Assembly: GCF_036231905.1 (NCBI RefSeq)
Contig: NZ_JAZARE010000008.1
Span: forward strand, 186,001-250,000
Length of the DNA stretch: 64,000 bases
Origin: CAMLIZ01 sp036231905
GTDB lineage: Bacteria; Pseudomonadota; Gammaproteobacteria; Burkholderiales; Burkholderiaceae_C
Reading direction: 5' to 3'
The translations under genes and the position numbers were made by a program. The notes beneath the pieces were generated by a model, which was not told the origin of the DNA, did no database searches, and worked only from the letters and a program-made list of their open reading frames with translations. This document shows positions 25,222 through 34,810 of the stretch, one piece after another. Each line of letters begins with the position of its first letter. The first letter of the stretch is position 1.

Positions 25222-27063
25222 GTGCAGCCTACCGGCATCGAAGATCCCGCCTACTTCCACAAGGTCGTCGACTGTCAGTGGGCCTGCCCGGCCCACACGC
25301 CGGTGCCGCACTACATCCGCCTGATCGCGCAGGGCGACTACACCGAGGCCTACCTCGTCAACTGGGCCTCCAACGTGTTCCCGGGTGTGCTGGGCCGCAC
25401 CTGTGACCGGCCCTGCGAGCCCGCCTGCCGGCGGGGGCGGGTGGAGGACTCGAATGGGGAACGCCCCGAGCCGGTGGCGATATGCCGCCTCAAGCGCGTG
25501 GCCGCGGACTTCAAGGACCCGGACATCCGCGCCAGGCTGCCGCGCCCTGGGCCGCGCAACGGCAGGCGCGTGGCCTGCATCGGCGCCGGGCCAGCATCGC
25601 TCACCGTGGCGCGAGACCTGGCGCCGCTGGGTTACGAGGTCACGGTGTTCGACGGCGAGGCCAAGGCCGGCGGCTTCATCCGCACACAGATTCCGCGCTT
25701 TCGCCTGCCCGAGTCGGTGATCGACGAGGAGACCGGCTACATCCTGGACCTGGGCGTGCAGTTCCGGGCCGGCCAGGCCATCACCTCGATGAAGGCGCTG
25801 CTGCAGCAAGGCTACGACGCGGTCTTTGTGGGTTGCGGTGCGCCGCGTGGGCGCGACCTGGCGCTTCCCGGCCGCCACGAGGCGGCCGCGTTCATTCACA
25901 TCGGCATCGACTGGCTGGCCTCGGTGTCCTTCGGCCATGTCACCTCGGTGAAGCCGCGTGTCATCGTGCTGGGCGGCGGCAACACGGCGATGGACTGCTG
26001 CCGCTCGGCGCGCCGCCTGGGCGCCGCCGAGGTGAAGGTGGTGGTGCGTTCCGGTTTCGAGGAGATGAAAGCCTCGCCCTGGGAGAAGGAGGATGCCATG
26101 CACGAGGGCATCCCCATCCTCAACTACCACGTGCCGCGCAGCTTCGAAGTGCGCGACGGCCAACTGGTCGGCATGAGCTTCCAGCTGGTGCGGGCCGAGC
26201 GCGATGCCAAGGGCCGGCGCCAGCTGTTGCCCACCGGCGAGCCGGACGTGTTCATCGAATGCGACGAGGTGCTGGTGGCGGTGGGGCAGGAGAACGCCTT
26301 CCCCTGGATTGAGCGCGACTGCGGCATCGGCTTCGACGAACACGGCCTGCCGGCGCTGGACGCGAAGACCTTCCAGTCCACCTTGCCGAACGTGTTCTTC
26401 GGCGGCGATGCCGCCTTCGGGCCCAAGAACATCATCACTGCGGTGGCGCATGGCCATGAAGCGGCCGTGTCCATCGACCGCCTGCTGCACGGCGAGGCGC
26501 CGTATGTGCGGCCGGCGCCCATGGCCAATCTGGTGTCGCAGAAGATGGGCATCCACGAGTGGAGCTACCACAACGCGGTGTCCAACGACGAGCGCTTCAA
26601 GGTGCCCTGGGCTGCGGCCGAGAAGGCGCTGGCCAGCATCAAGGTGGAAGTGGAATTGGGCTTCGACCTGCCCACGGCGTTCAAGGAAGCGCAGCGCTGC
26701 CTGAACTGCGATGTGCAGACGGTGTTCAAGCAGGCGGCCTGCATTGAATGCGATGCCTGCATGGACATCTGCCCGATGGACTGCATCAGCTTCGTGCCGC
26801 CCGCGGCGGAACCGGAGCTGCGCACGCGGCTGAAGGCCCCGGCGCTCAACCTCACGCAGGACCTCTACGTCTCCGACCCCTTGAAGACCGGCCGCGTGAT
26901 GGCCAAGGACGAGGACGTCTGCCTGCACTGCGGCCTGTGCGCAGAGCGCTGCCCCACCGGCGCGTGGGACATGCAGAAGCTGATGTTCATGACCACGCAG
27001 GCCGGCCCGTCCTGCCGCGACGCCCACCCCGCCACGCGCGCCGCGCCGGAGGCCACGGTATGA
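25222..27063 (+). CDS. FAD/NAD(P)-binding oxidoreductase with ferredoxin domains (GltD/KorC-like)
   Basis: A 613-residue flavo-iron-sulfur protein starting at GTG 25222 after CAGGAGACGAC. The N-terminal GltD-like Fe-S region has CDRPCEPACRRG (about residue 61). The FAD motif is IGAGPASLTVARDL (about 121) and the NAD(P) motif is LGGGNTAMDCCRSARRLGA (about 251). The C-terminus carries two ferredoxin clusters, CIECDACMDICP and CLHCGLCAERCP (about 507-580). It probably passes electrons between NADP(H) and the downstream 2-oxoacid oxidoreductase, as described for the NADP-linked 2-oxoglutarate oxidoreductase of Azoarcus/Thauera. Its stop overlaps the alpha-subunit start (ATGA). Confidence 0.87.
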   Translation: MQPTGIEDPAYFHKVVDCQWACPAHTPVPHYIRLIAQGDYTEAYLVNWASNVFPGVLGRTCDRPCEPACRRGRVEDSNGERPEPVAICRLKRVAADFKDPDIRARLPRPGPRNGRRVACIGAGPASLTVARDLAPLGYEVTVFDGEAKAGGFIRTQIPRFRLPESVIDEETGYILDLGVQFRAGQAITSMKALLQQGYDAVFVGCGAPRGRDLALPGRHEAAAFIHIGIDWLASVSFGHVTSVKPRVIVLGGGNTAMDCCRSARRLGAAEVKVVVRSGFEEMKASPWEKEDAMHEGIPILNYHVPRSFEVRDGQLVGMSFQLVRAERDAKGRRQLLPTGEPDVFIECDEVLVAVGQENAFPWIERDCGIGFDEHGLPALDAKTFQSTLPNVFFGGDAAFGPKNIITAVAHGHEAAVSIDRLLHGEAPYVRPAPMANLVSQKMGIHEWSYHNAVSNDERFKVPWAAAEKALASIKVEVELGFDLPTAFKEAQRCLNCDVQTVFKQAACIECDACMDICPMDCISFVPPAAEPELRTRLKAPALNLTQDLYVSDPLKTGRVMAKDEDVCLHCGLCAERCPTGAWDMQKLMFMTTQAGPSCRDAHPATRAAPEATV

Positions 27064-28889
27064 AGCGCCTCGAAGCGACGAACGACTTCGTCATCAAGTT
27101 CGCCAACGTCAACGGCTCGGGCTCGGCGTCCGCCAACGAGCTGTTCGCCAAGGCGATCCTGCGCATGGGTGTGCCGGTGAGCCCGCGCAACATCTTCCCG
27201 AGCAACATCCAGGGGCTGCCTACCTGGTACGAAGCACGGGTGAGCGAGCAGGGCTGGCTGGGCCGGCGTGGCGGCATCGACATGATGGTGGCGATGAACC
27301 CGCAGACCTGGGCCCAGGATCTGGCGGAGGTGGAGCCCGGCGGCTACCTGTTCCACGACAGCACCCGGCCGCTCACACCGGCCGAGATGCGCGACGACAT
27401 CCACTTCATCGGCATGCCACTCACGGCCATCTGCAACGCCACCTACGACGACGCACGCCAGCGCCAGCTGTTCAAGAACATCCTCTACGTGGGCGCGCTG
27501 TCGGTGCTGATGGACATCGACCCGGCGGAGATCGAGCGCTTGTTCGGCGAGCAGTACAAGGGCAAGGAAAAACTGCTGGGCGCCAATGTGCGCGCGCTGC
27601 ACCTGGGCCGCGAATTCGCGCAGGAGCACCTGCAGCCCATCGGCCTGAAGGTGCGGCGCAGCCAGGCCGTGGGCGACAAGATCTTCGTCGACGGCAACAG
27701 CGCGGCCGCGCTGGGCTGCGTGTACGGCGGTGCCACCGTGGCGGCCTGGTATCCGATCACGCCGTCTTCTTCGGTGGCCGAGGCCTTCCAGAAATACTGC
27801 CAGAAGCTGCGCGTGGACCCGGCCACCGGCGAGCACCGCTACGCCATCGTGCAGGCCGAGGACGAGATCGCTTCCATCGGCATGGTGGTGGGCGCGGGCT
27901 GGAACGGCGCGCGCGCCTTCACCGCGACCTCCGGCCCCGGCGTGTCGCTGATGACGGAGTTCATCGGCCTGGCCTACTTCGCCGAGATACCGGTGACCAT
28001 CATCGACGTGCAGCGCGGCGGCCCGTCCACCGGCATGCCCACGCGCACCCAGCAGGCCGACATCCTGGCCTGCGCTTACGCGTCGCACGGCGACACCAAG
28101 CACGTGCTGCTGTTCCCGCAGGACCCCACCGAGTGCTTTGAACACGCCGCGGCCGCGCTGGACCTGGCCGACCGCCTGCAGACGCCGGTGTTCCTGATGA
28201 CCGACCTGGACATTGGCATGAACCAGCGCCTGTGCCAGCCCTTCCAGTGGGACGACAGCCGCGCCTACGACCGCGGCAAGGTGATGAGCGCCGAGGAGCT
28301 GGAAGCCGGCCGCGACTTCGGCCGCTACAAGGACGTGGACGGCGACGGCATCCCCTGGCGCACCCTGCCGGGCACCCACCGCAGCAAGGGCGCCTACTTC
28401 ACCCGCGGCACCACACGCGACCCCTACGCCCGTTATTCCGAGGCCGGGCCGGACTACCTCTACAACGTGCAGCGCCTGCTGAAGAAGTTCGCCACCGCCG
28501 CCACACTCGTGCCGCAGCCGGTGCTGGCACCCGCGGCACAGAAGACGCGGCTGGGCGTGCTGTATTTCGGCTCCACCTCGCCCGCGATGGCCGAGGCGCT
28601 CACGGTGCTGGCGGCCGACGGCATCCACATCGACGCGATGCGGCTGCGCGCGTTCCCATTCCCAGCGAGCGTCGCCGACTTCATCGCCATGCACGATGCG
28701 GTGTTCGTGGTCGAACAGAACCGCGATGCGCAGATGCGCAGCCTGCTCGTCAACGAACTCGAGATCGACCCGATGCGGCTGCCCTCGGTGCTGCACTACG
28801 ACGGCACGCCGATCACCGCACGCTTCATCACGCAGGCGATCACGAAGGCGGTGCACGCGATGGTGGTTCAACCACTGGCGGCGGAATGA
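27060..28889 (+). CDS. 2-oxoacid:acceptor oxidoreductase, fused gamma-alpha subunit
   Basis: A 609-residue KorA/VorA-type subunit. Residues 1-190 form the gamma domain (FANVNGSGSASANELFAKAILRMG), and from about 210 the alpha domain with GCVYGGATVAAWYPITPSSSVAE and GPGVSLMTEFIGLAYFAEIPV, typical of the pyrimidine-domain half of 2-oxoacid:ferredoxin oxidoreductases. Substrate is not fixed by sequence; 2-oxoglutarate is plausible. The start is coupled to the upstream flavoprotein. The beta-subunit gene is separated by 333 bases that hold a dispersed structured repeat. Confidence 0.88.
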   Translation: MKRLEATNDFVIKFANVNGSGSASANELFAKAILRMGVPVSPRNIFPSNIQGLPTWYEARVSEQGWLGRRGGIDMMVAMNPQTWAQDLAEVEPGGYLFHDSTRPLTPAEMRDDIHFIGMPLTAICNATYDDARQRQLFKNILYVGALSVLMDIDPAEIERLFGEQYKGKEKLLGANVRALHLGREFAQEHLQPIGLKVRRSQAVGDKIFVDGNSAAALGCVYGGATVAAWYPITPSSSVAEAFQKYCQKLRVDPATGEHRYAIVQAEDEIASIGMVVGAGWNGARAFTATSGPGVSLMTEFIGLAYFAEIPVTIIDVQRGGPSTGMPTRTQQADILACAYASHGDTKHVLLFPQDPTECFEHAAAALDLADRLQTPVFLMTDLDIGMNQRLCQPFQWDDSRAYDRGKVMSAEELEAGRDFGRYKDVDGDGIPWRTLPGTHRSKGAYFTRGTTRDPYARYSEAGPDYLYNVQRLLKKFATAATLVPQPVLAPAAQKTRLGVLYFGSTSPAMAEALTVLAADGIHIDAMRLRAFPFPASVADFIAMHDAVFVVEQNRDAQMRSLLVNELEIDPMRLPSVLHYDGTPITARFITQAITKAVHAMVVQPLAAE

Positions 28890-28918
28890 ATACAGCCCTC
28901 GCTCGGCGAGTGGGAAGC

Positions 28919-29169
28919 GATCGGGCGGGCGGGGCGCTCTGCTGCGCTCATGTCCCCCGTCGCCGGCCTGCGGCCGTCGCCTCCTCCTTTACTTCGCTCC
29001 GCAGAACGCCCCGCCCACCCGATCCACCCCCACCAGGCTGTTCGACGGTGGAAGAACACGCGCGTGTCCTGCCAAGGACGGCGGGTGGCCGGCGTAGCGA
29101 AGTAAAGGAGGAGGCGCGGGCGAAGCCCGGGCCGGGGGACATGAGCGGAGTCGGCCACCCGCTGGCCTT
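28919..29169. repeat. bipartite inverted-repeat element, copy 1
   Basis: This is the first of three related elements; it fills most of the 333-base gap between the alpha and beta subunit genes. Stem A arms lie at 28919-28942 and 29001-29024 (core GGGCGGGCGGGG with CCCCGCCCACCC). Stem B arms lie at 29074-29095 and 29148-29169 (core GCGGGTGGCC with GGCCACCCGC). The A loop carries GCGCTCATGTCCCCC and CCTCCTCCTTTACTTCGC; the B loop carries their complements GAAGTAAAGGAGGAGG and GGGGGACATGAGCG. No coding capacity is credible here. Confidence 0.85.
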
Positions 29170-29222
29170 GGCGCGCACCAACCGTCGCATGGGGCGCGTC
29201 AGCCCCACAGCCGAGAAATGAC

Positions 29223-30278
29223 ATGACCTACATCGCCAAGCCGAAACTGCGCCACCCCAGCCTGCAGCCCAACGCCGTCGGCTACACCCGGCGCGACTAC
29301 GAAGGCAAGATCTCCACGCTCTGTGCCGGCTGCGGCCATGACTCGGTGTCCGCGGCCATCGTGCAGGCCTGCTGGGAGCTGGATATCGAGCCGCACCGCG
29401 TCGCCAAACTCTCGGGCATCGGCTGCAGCTCCAAGACGCCGGATTATTTTCTCGGCGCCTCGCATGGCTTCAACACCGTGCATGGGCGCATGCCCAGCGT
29501 GCTCACCGGCGCCAACCTGGCGAATCGCGAGCTGCTGTACCTCGGCATCTCGGGCGATGGCGATTCTGCGTCCATCGGGCTGGGGCAGTTCGCGCATGCG
29601 ATGAGGCGCGGCGTCGACATGGTCTACATCGTGGAGAACAACGGGGTCTACGGCCTCACCAAGGGCCAGTTCTCCGCCACCGCCGACCGTGGCTCGCAAA
29701 GCAAGAAAGGCGTGCTCAACAGCGACAACCCGGTGGACCTGGTGGCCATGGCGCTGCAGCTGGGGGCCACCTACGTGGCGCGCGGGTTCTCTGGCGACAA
29801 GCAGCAGCTGGTGCCGCTGATCAAGGGGGCGATGAAACACCGCGGCGCCGCCTTCATCGATGTGGTAAGCCCTTGCGTGGCCTTCAACAACCATGCGGGC
29901 AGCACCAAGAGCTATGACCATGTGCGCGAACACAACGAGGCGCTGAACCGCATCGACTTCATTTCCTTGGATACGGTGCCGGGCGCCATGCTGGAACCCG
30001 GCGCCGTGCTGGACCTGCCGCAGCCCGATGGCAGCGTGATGCGGCTGCGCCAGCTGCGTTATGACCACGACCCCTGCGACCGCACGGCCGCGATGACCCA
30101 GCTGCTCAAGCACCAGGCGGACGGCGAGCTGGTCACCGGCCTGCTCTATGTCGAGTCCCAGGCGACCCACCTGCACGACGCGCTGAACACCACCGCCACG
30201 CCGCTGAACCGCCTGGCCGAGGCGCAACTTTGCCCGGGATCGGCCGCGCTGGAGCGCATCAACGCCGGCCTGCGCTGA
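29223..30278 (+). CDS. 2-oxoacid:acceptor oxidoreductase, beta (TPP-binding) subunit
   Basis: A 351-residue thiamine-diphosphate subunit. The cluster-binding LCAGCGHDSV near residue 38 and GIGCSSKTP follow the KorB/PorB pattern. The TPP motif runs from LGISGDGDSASIGLGQF (about residue 107) to VENNGVYGLTKGQ. Further Cys ligands are likely in VSPCVAFNNH. It completes the enzyme with the gamma-alpha subunit and flavoprotein upstream. The ribosome-binding site is weak, and the preceding dispersed repeat makes coupling to the upstream genes uncertain. Confidence 0.9.
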   Translation: MTYIAKPKLRHPSLQPNAVGYTRRDYEGKISTLCAGCGHDSVSAAIVQACWELDIEPHRVAKLSGIGCSSKTPDYFLGASHGFNTVHGRMPSVLTGANLANRELLYLGISGDGDSASIGLGQFAHAMRRGVDMVYIVENNGVYGLTKGQFSATADRGSQSKKGVLNSDNPVDLVAMALQLGATYVARGFSGDKQQLVPLIKGAMKHRGAAFIDVVSPCVAFNNHAGSTKSYDHVREHNEALNRIDFISLDTVPGAMLEPGAVLDLPQPDGSVMRLRQLRYDHDPCDRTAAMTQLLKHQADGELVTGLLYVESQATHLHDALNTTATPLNRLAEAQLCPGSAALERINAGLR

Positions 30279-30322
30279 ACCACTCCACTACATTAGGCGG
30301 CGTTGTCCTTCCGGAGCACGCC

Positions 30323-30844
30323 GTGCGATTGATCCATTGCACCGAAGCCGAGCACGCCCTCGCCATCCTGACGATCTTCAACGAAGCGATCGCCACCTCC
30401 ACCGCGCTGTGGGATTACCACGCACGGACCCCGGAATCGATGGTGGGCTGGTTCGCCACCAAGCGCCAGCACGGCTACCCGGTGATCGGCCTGGAGACGG
30501 ACAGCGGCGAACTCGCCGCGTTCGCCAGCTACGGCAGCTTCCGCGCCTGGCCGGCCTACAAGTACACGGTGGAGCACTCGATCTACGTGCAGCGTGAGCA
30601 CCGCGGCAAGGGCTTGGGGCGCCAGCTGCTGCAGCGGCTGGTGGCCGAGGCGCGTGAACGCGAGGTGCATGTCATGGTGGGCGGCATCGACGCCACCAAC
30701 GCCGCGAGCATCGCGCTGCACCGGCAGCTCGGCTTCGAACATGCCGGCACGGTGCGCCAGGCCGGCTTCAAGTTCGGCCGCTGGCTGGACCTGGCGTTCT
30801 ACCAGCGCACCCTGGACACGCCGGCCGAGCCGGTGGACGGCTGA
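30323..30844 (+). CDS. GNAT N-acetyltransferase, phosphinothricin/L-amino-acid type
   Basis: A 173-residue GNAT starting at GTG 30323 with CCGGAG upstream. It has TIFNEAIATSTALWDYHARTPE, the acetyl-CoA loop REHRGKGLGRQLLQRLV and GGIDATNAASIALHRQLGFEHAGTVRQAGFKFGRWLDL, the signature of the Pat/Bar/MnaT group that acetylates phosphinothricin, methionine sulfoximine or similar amino-acid analogues. Convergent with the TldE-like gene, with 9 bases between the stops. Confidence 0.87.
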   Translation: MRLIHCTEAEHALAILTIFNEAIATSTALWDYHARTPESMVGWFATKRQHGYPVIGLETDSGELAAFASYGSFRAWPAYKYTVEHSIYVQREHRGKGLGRQLLQRLVAEAREREVHVMVGGIDATNAASIALHRQLGFEHAGTVRQAGFKFGRWLDLAFYQRTLDTPAEPVDG

Positions 30845-30853
30845 GCCGCTGCC

Positions 30854-32143
30854 TCAGGAGAAGTGCAGGTTGCCGATGCGCAACCACGGCAGCCGCACGC
30901 TGCCGGTGTCGATGCGCTCGCGGCTGACGGCCACCACGTCGCGCAGCATCTGCGCCATGTTGCCGCTGATCATCACCTCCGACAGCGCCGGGCCCACCTG
31001 GCCGTCGACGATGGCGAAGCTGTTCTTGATCACACCGGAGAAGTCGCCGTTGGCGGCCGGGTTGCCCATCGACAGCCGGCCCACGAGCGCACCCCGTGCC
31101 ACGCCGGCCACCAGCTCACTGCGTGGTGTGCTGCCGGCGTCCAGGTCCCAGCCGGCCGAGGCCACCGGTACGTGCGGCAGCCCGGTCTTGCGGCTGCCGT
31201 AGAGGCTGGGTGTCAGCGTCATCAGCTGGCCGGCGCGCAGCAGCTCCACTGGCGCGGCGGCGAAGGCGTCGGCGGAGATGGCGGCCACACCGGGTGCGTC
31301 GAAGCGGCTGCGCAGGTGCAGCAGCGGCGAGGCGATGGCCTGGCCCACGCTGTGGCGGTAGAGCGAGCTGCCGGCAATCAGCTGCGTGTCGCCCAGCTGC
31401 CCCAGCAGCCAGCCCAGCAGCGCGCTCACGGCATTGGGTGTGAGCACGACGTCGCCGGTGAAGCGGCCGCCCAGCGGCTGGGTGTGGATCTGCTGCTCGG
31501 TGTCGCGCAGCATCTCGCCGATGCCGAAATGCTCCACCGCATGGCGGTCGGCCAGCTGGTCGGTGAAGCCGCCGGTTTCGTTGAAGGAGCTCGACTGCTT
31601 GCCGTCGCGCGCGGTGCCGAACAGGTCGATGGCGTACCAGCCAAGGCTGCAGGAGAGGTCGCTGCCACCGGTGGTGAGCGTGTGGCTGCGCAGCAGCGTG
31701 TGGCGCGCGCTCGCCTCGTCCACCATCATCTTCGGCGTCTCGCGGGCGCGGAACTCCAGCAGCTCGCCCACCTTGGCCGCCAGCAGCGGCACGTCGGCCT
31801 GCTGCGGGCCTTGTTCGATGCGCACGGCCTGGCCGGAGGAGACGGCGTTCGCTGCGTCCTGCGGCGCGGAGCCCGCATCGGCGAACAACCCGGCCACGGC
31901 CGCACGCATCGCGTCGGGCGCCAGGTCGGCCAGCTCGGTGCTGGCCATGCGGCCGTCCACGATGCCCAGCAACGACAGGCGCTGCATCTCGGTGCTGCGC
32001 ATCAGGCTGGGTTCGTTGTGGTTGACGTTCAGCTCGTCCATCACCGTGCGGCTGGCGGACACCTGCGCGTGCTCGAACCCTTGTTCGCGCATGCAGGCCA
32101 GCGCCTGCTCTGCAATGTTCTGCAAAGACATGCTCGACTCCAT
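30854..32143 (-). CDS. TldE/PmbA-like metalloprotease partner
   Basis: A 429-residue protein of the TldD/PmbA (U62/M103) family, lacking the HExxxH metal motif, hence the TldE-type non-catalytic subunit. Segments such as HTLTTGGSDLSCSLGWYAIDLFG and PHVPVASAGWDLDAGSTPRSELVAG fit the family fold. Start ATG 32143 overlaps the stop of the TldD-like gene (TGATG); an ATG four codons further is an alternative. The pair probably forms a heterodimer that cleaves unstructured peptides, as TldD/E does in microcin and antitoxin processing. Target unknown here. Confidence 0.85.
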   Translation of the reverse strand: MESSMSLQNIAEQALACMREQGFEHAQVSASRTVMDELNVNHNEPSLMRSTEMQRLSLLGIVDGRMASTELADLAPDAMRAAVAGLFADAGSAPQDAANAVSSGQAVRIEQGPQQADVPLLAAKVGELLEFRARETPKMMVDEASARHTLLRSHTLTTGGSDLSCSLGWYAIDLFGTARDGKQSSSFNETGGFTDQLADRHAVEHFGIGEMLRDTEQQIHTQPLGGRFTGDVVLTPNAVSALLGWLLGQLGDTQLIAGSSLYRHSVGQAIASPLLHLRSRFDAPGVAAISADAFAAAPVELLRAGQLMTLTPSLYGSRKTGLPHVPVASAGWDLDAGSTPRSELVAGVARGALVGRLSMGNPAANGDFSGVIKNSFAIVDGQVGPALSEVMISGNMAQMLRDVVAVSRERIDTGSVRLPWLRIGNLHFS

Positions 32144-33483
32144 CACTGGCCTCCCAGATGCGCACGCACCCGCAACGCGGGCCCGCCCATCGACACCACC
32201 ATCGGTTGTTTCTTGCCGCAATAGCCACTGCAGTTCCAGGCCATGTCGCTGGAGACCGCGTCCGCGCTTTGCAGCACCTTGATGGCCGAGCCCGACAAGG
32301 TGGTGTCGCGGATGGCGGCACCGATGCGCCCGCCCTTGATCTCGTAGGCCAGGCTGATGCCGAACATGAACTCGGTGGTCGAGTCGGCCTGGCCGTTGGC
32401 CGTCTTCAGCAGCAGGTAGCCGTCCTCCACGCCGGCGATCATGTCCTCGAGCCGGCTGGTGCCCGGCAGGATGGCGGTGTTGCGCATGCGCACCAGCGGC
32501 TCGTCGGTGGGCGCGTAGGCGCGTGCGCTGCCGGTGGGCTCGCGCTCCATGCGGCCAGCGGTCTCACGGCTGTTCATGAACTCGGTGAGCACGCCGTTGC
32601 GGATGAGCACCGCGTCGCGCGCCGGCGTGCCCTCGTCGTCGGCATACACCGGGATCATCACTTCCTCGCCGCGGAAGCTGTGCGCCAGGTCCACCATGGT
32701 GATGAGGTCGCTGGCCACGCGCTGGCCCACCAGGTCGCGCGTGACGGCGCCGCCCAGCACCAGGTCGGCTTCGCACGGATGGCCCATCGCCTCATGGGCC
32801 AGCATGCCCGCCAGCGATGCGTCCAGCACCACGGTGTGCAGGCCGCCGCGTGCGGGCACGGCCTGGCGCTTGGCCTGCAGGTGCCGGTGCAGCTCGTCCA
32901 GGCGCGGCGCAAGGGTGTCGATCGACAGGTCCAGGTCCGCCAGGCTGCCCTTGCACGACAGCTGTTCCATCAGCTCCACCGGCGCACCGTCGGCGCCTTC
33001 GGCGGTGAAGGTGATGTAGCACAGCGCCCGCTGGATGCTGCTCAACACCTCGCTGCCGTTGCTGGTGGACAGGCGCTTGCTGTGGTGTTCGTCGGAGAGC
33101 ACGAACTTGGCCGAGCGCAGGCCAGGATATTCACGCTTGCACCATGCGTTCAGCTCGGCGAGCCGGTCCACGCAATCCTTTTGCGAGAGGGCCGGCCGGC
33201 CGCGGAACACGTGCTCGCCGCGGTAGCTGCCGCCGGGCAGCGGCATCGCGCTCTTCTGCCCGAAGCGGGCCATGGCCTGAGCGTTCTGGCGCGCCTGGCG
33301 CTGCAGCCGCTCCACGCTCGCGTCATCGGCCGTGGGCGCGGCCGCAAAGCCCCAGTAACCGCCCTGGTAGGTGCGCGCACTGGCGCCGGCGTCGGCGGTC
33401 TGCGAGTTCAGCGTGAGGTTGCCGTCCACCATGAGCAGGCGGCGTTTGCGCAGCTCATGGCGTCGGGTTTCGACATAGGTCAT
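32143..33483 (-). CDS. TldD-like metalloprotease catalytic subunit
   Basis: A 446-residue TldD-family protein with the zinc motif HEAMGH (H230, E231, H235), followed by the family block CEADLVLGGAVTRDLVGQ. The region DDEGTPARDAVLIRNGVLTEFMNSRETAGR and the C-terminal MAWNCSGYCGKKQPMVVSMGGP are also characteristic. It is slightly shorter than E. coli TldD (481). It is translationally coupled to the TldE-like gene downstream. Whether this is the only tldD/tldE pair of the genome or a paralogous set cannot be seen from the window. Confidence 0.88.
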   Translation of the reverse strand: MTYVETRRHELRKRRLLMVDGNLTLNSQTADAGASARTYQGGYWGFAAAPTADDASVERLQRQARQNAQAMARFGQKSAMPLPGGSYRGEHVFRGRPALSQKDCVDRLAELNAWCKREYPGLRSAKFVLSDEHHSKRLSTSNGSEVLSSIQRALCYITFTAEGADGAPVELMEQLSCKGSLADLDLSIDTLAPRLDELHRHLQAKRQAVPARGGLHTVVLDASLAGMLAHEAMGHPCEADLVLGGAVTRDLVGQRVASDLITMVDLAHSFRGEEVMIPVYADDEGTPARDAVLIRNGVLTEFMNSRETAGRMEREPTGSARAYAPTDEPLVRMRNTAILPGTSRLEDMIAGVEDGYLLLKTANGQADSTTEFMFGISLAYEIKGGRIGAAIRDTTLSGSAIKVLQSADAVSSDMAWNCSGYCGKKQPMVVSMGGPALRVRAHLGGQ

Positions 33484-33541
33484 GCCAGCTCCCTGTGCAT
33501 TGTGGTGTGCCGATGATAGGCAGATCGGCACACCACGCGCA

Positions 33542-34768
33542 TCAGCTGGCGACCAGGGCTTTCTGCAGCAGCGTCAGCGCGAGTGCGACCTCGTCGCCGG
33601 CGATGTTCAAGGCCGGTACGAAGCGCAGGCTCTGTGGCCGCACGGCGTTGACCAGCAGCCCGGGCGTGTTGGCATTGGTGGGCTGGCGGGCCGCGTCCGC
33701 CACCTGGGCAGCCTGGTCGGCCAGGGGCAGGTCCAGCGCCAGCAGCAGGCCGCGGCCGCGCACACGGCCCGTGCCGAGCCGGTCGGCCAGCGCCTGCAGG
33801 CCCGTGCGCAGCTGCGCGCCGCGCGCCTGCACCGCAGGCAGGAAGCCGGGCTCGGTCAGCGCGTCCAGCACGGCCAGCGCCACCGCGCACATCAAAGCAT
33901 TGCCGCAGTAGGTGCCGCCCTGGTCGCCGGGCGCGAAGCAGCTCACGGCCTCGCGTGCCAGCAAGGCGCCGATCGGCACGCCGCCGCCCAGGCCCTTGCC
34001 CAGGGTCATGATGTCGGGCCGGATGCCGGCCTCGCTGTGGCCCCACAGCGTGCCGGTGCGGCCGATGCCGGTCTGCACTTCGTCCAGGATCAGCAGCAGC
34101 CCGAGCTCGTCGCACATCGCACGCAGGCCGCGCAGGAACTCGGGCGTGGCCTCGATCACGCCGGCTTCGCCCTGGATCGGCTCGAGCATCACCGCCACCG
34201 TGTTCGGGCCGATCAATGCGGCCACGCTCGCCAAGTCGTTGAGGTTCGCCTTCGGAAAGCCGGGCACCTGCGGCGCGAAGAGCTTGTCGAAGCCTGGCTT
34301 GCCGCTCGCGCTCATGGTGGCCAGGGTGCGGCCGTGGAAGGCGTTGTGGAAGGTGATTACCTCGAAGGCGCCGCCGCGGCGCACCTGGCCGTACTTGCGG
34401 GCGAGCTTGATCGCGCCTTCGTTCGCCTCGGCGCCGCTGCTGGTGAAGAAGCAGCGTTCCAGGCCGCTGAGCTCGGCCAGGCGATGGGCGAGTTTGATCG
34501 CGCGGTCGTTGTGCAGGCCCGGGCCGGCCTGCACCAGGCGCGTGGCCTGTTCCGCGAGCGCTTCAGCGATCTCCGGCGCCGCGTGGCCCAGGGTGTTCAC
34601 CGCCCAGCCCTGCACCAGGTCCAGGTGGCGTCGGCCTTCGGAGTCCCACAGCCAACTGCCGCGGCCACGGGTGAAGACCTGCGCGGGTTTGTGGGCCACC
34701 GTCATCAGCGACTGCACCGGGTAGGCGCTGAAGGGTGTGATGGCGGGGGCAGGGGCGGTGGCGTGCAT
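33542..34768 (-). CDS. argD: class III aminotransferase, acetylornithine type
   Basis: A 408-residue PLP enzyme. The PLP-phosphate loop SSGAEANEGAIKLARKY, the aspartate in LILDEVQTGIGRTG, and the Schiff-base Lys K258 in DIMTLGKGLGGGVPIGA identify class III. FHNAFHGRTLATMSASGKP and PGDQGGTYCGNALMC are typical of ArgD/AstC-type acetylornithine aminotransferases. The start at 34768 is preceded by AGGAAGACGACACC; an open frame extends to 34972 but runs through a leader region. That leader holds an Arg-rich short ORF and hairpins that suggest attenuation by arginine supply. Confidence 0.85.
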   Translation of the reverse strand: MHATAPAPAITPFSAYPVQSLMTVAHKPAQVFTRGRGSWLWDSEGRRHLDLVQGWAVNTLGHAAPEIAEALAEQATRLVQAGPGLHNDRAIKLAHRLAELSGLERCFFTSSGAEANEGAIKLARKYGQVRRGGAFEVITFHNAFHGRTLATMSASGKPGFDKLFAPQVPGFPKANLNDLASVAALIGPNTVAVMLEPIQGEAGVIEATPEFLRGLRAMCDELGLLLILDEVQTGIGRTGTLWGHSEAGIRPDIMTLGKGLGGGVPIGALLAREAVSCFAPGDQGGTYCGNALMCAVALAVLDALTEPGFLPAVQARGAQLRTGLQALADRLGTGRVRGRGLLLALDLPLADQAAQVADAARQPTNANTPGLLVNAVRPQSLRFVPALNIAGDEVALALTLLQKALVAS

Positions 34769-34810
34769 GGTGTCGTCTTCCTGAAGGGAGGAGAAAACGA
34801 AGGCACCAGG

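Noticed and set aside
28919..29169. Short reading frames giving AHVPRRRPA...SSFTSLRRT-like peptides in the three repeat elements
   Set aside because: The same peptide appears in every copy because the DNA repeats; it lacks start signals and is explained by the inverted-repeat structure.
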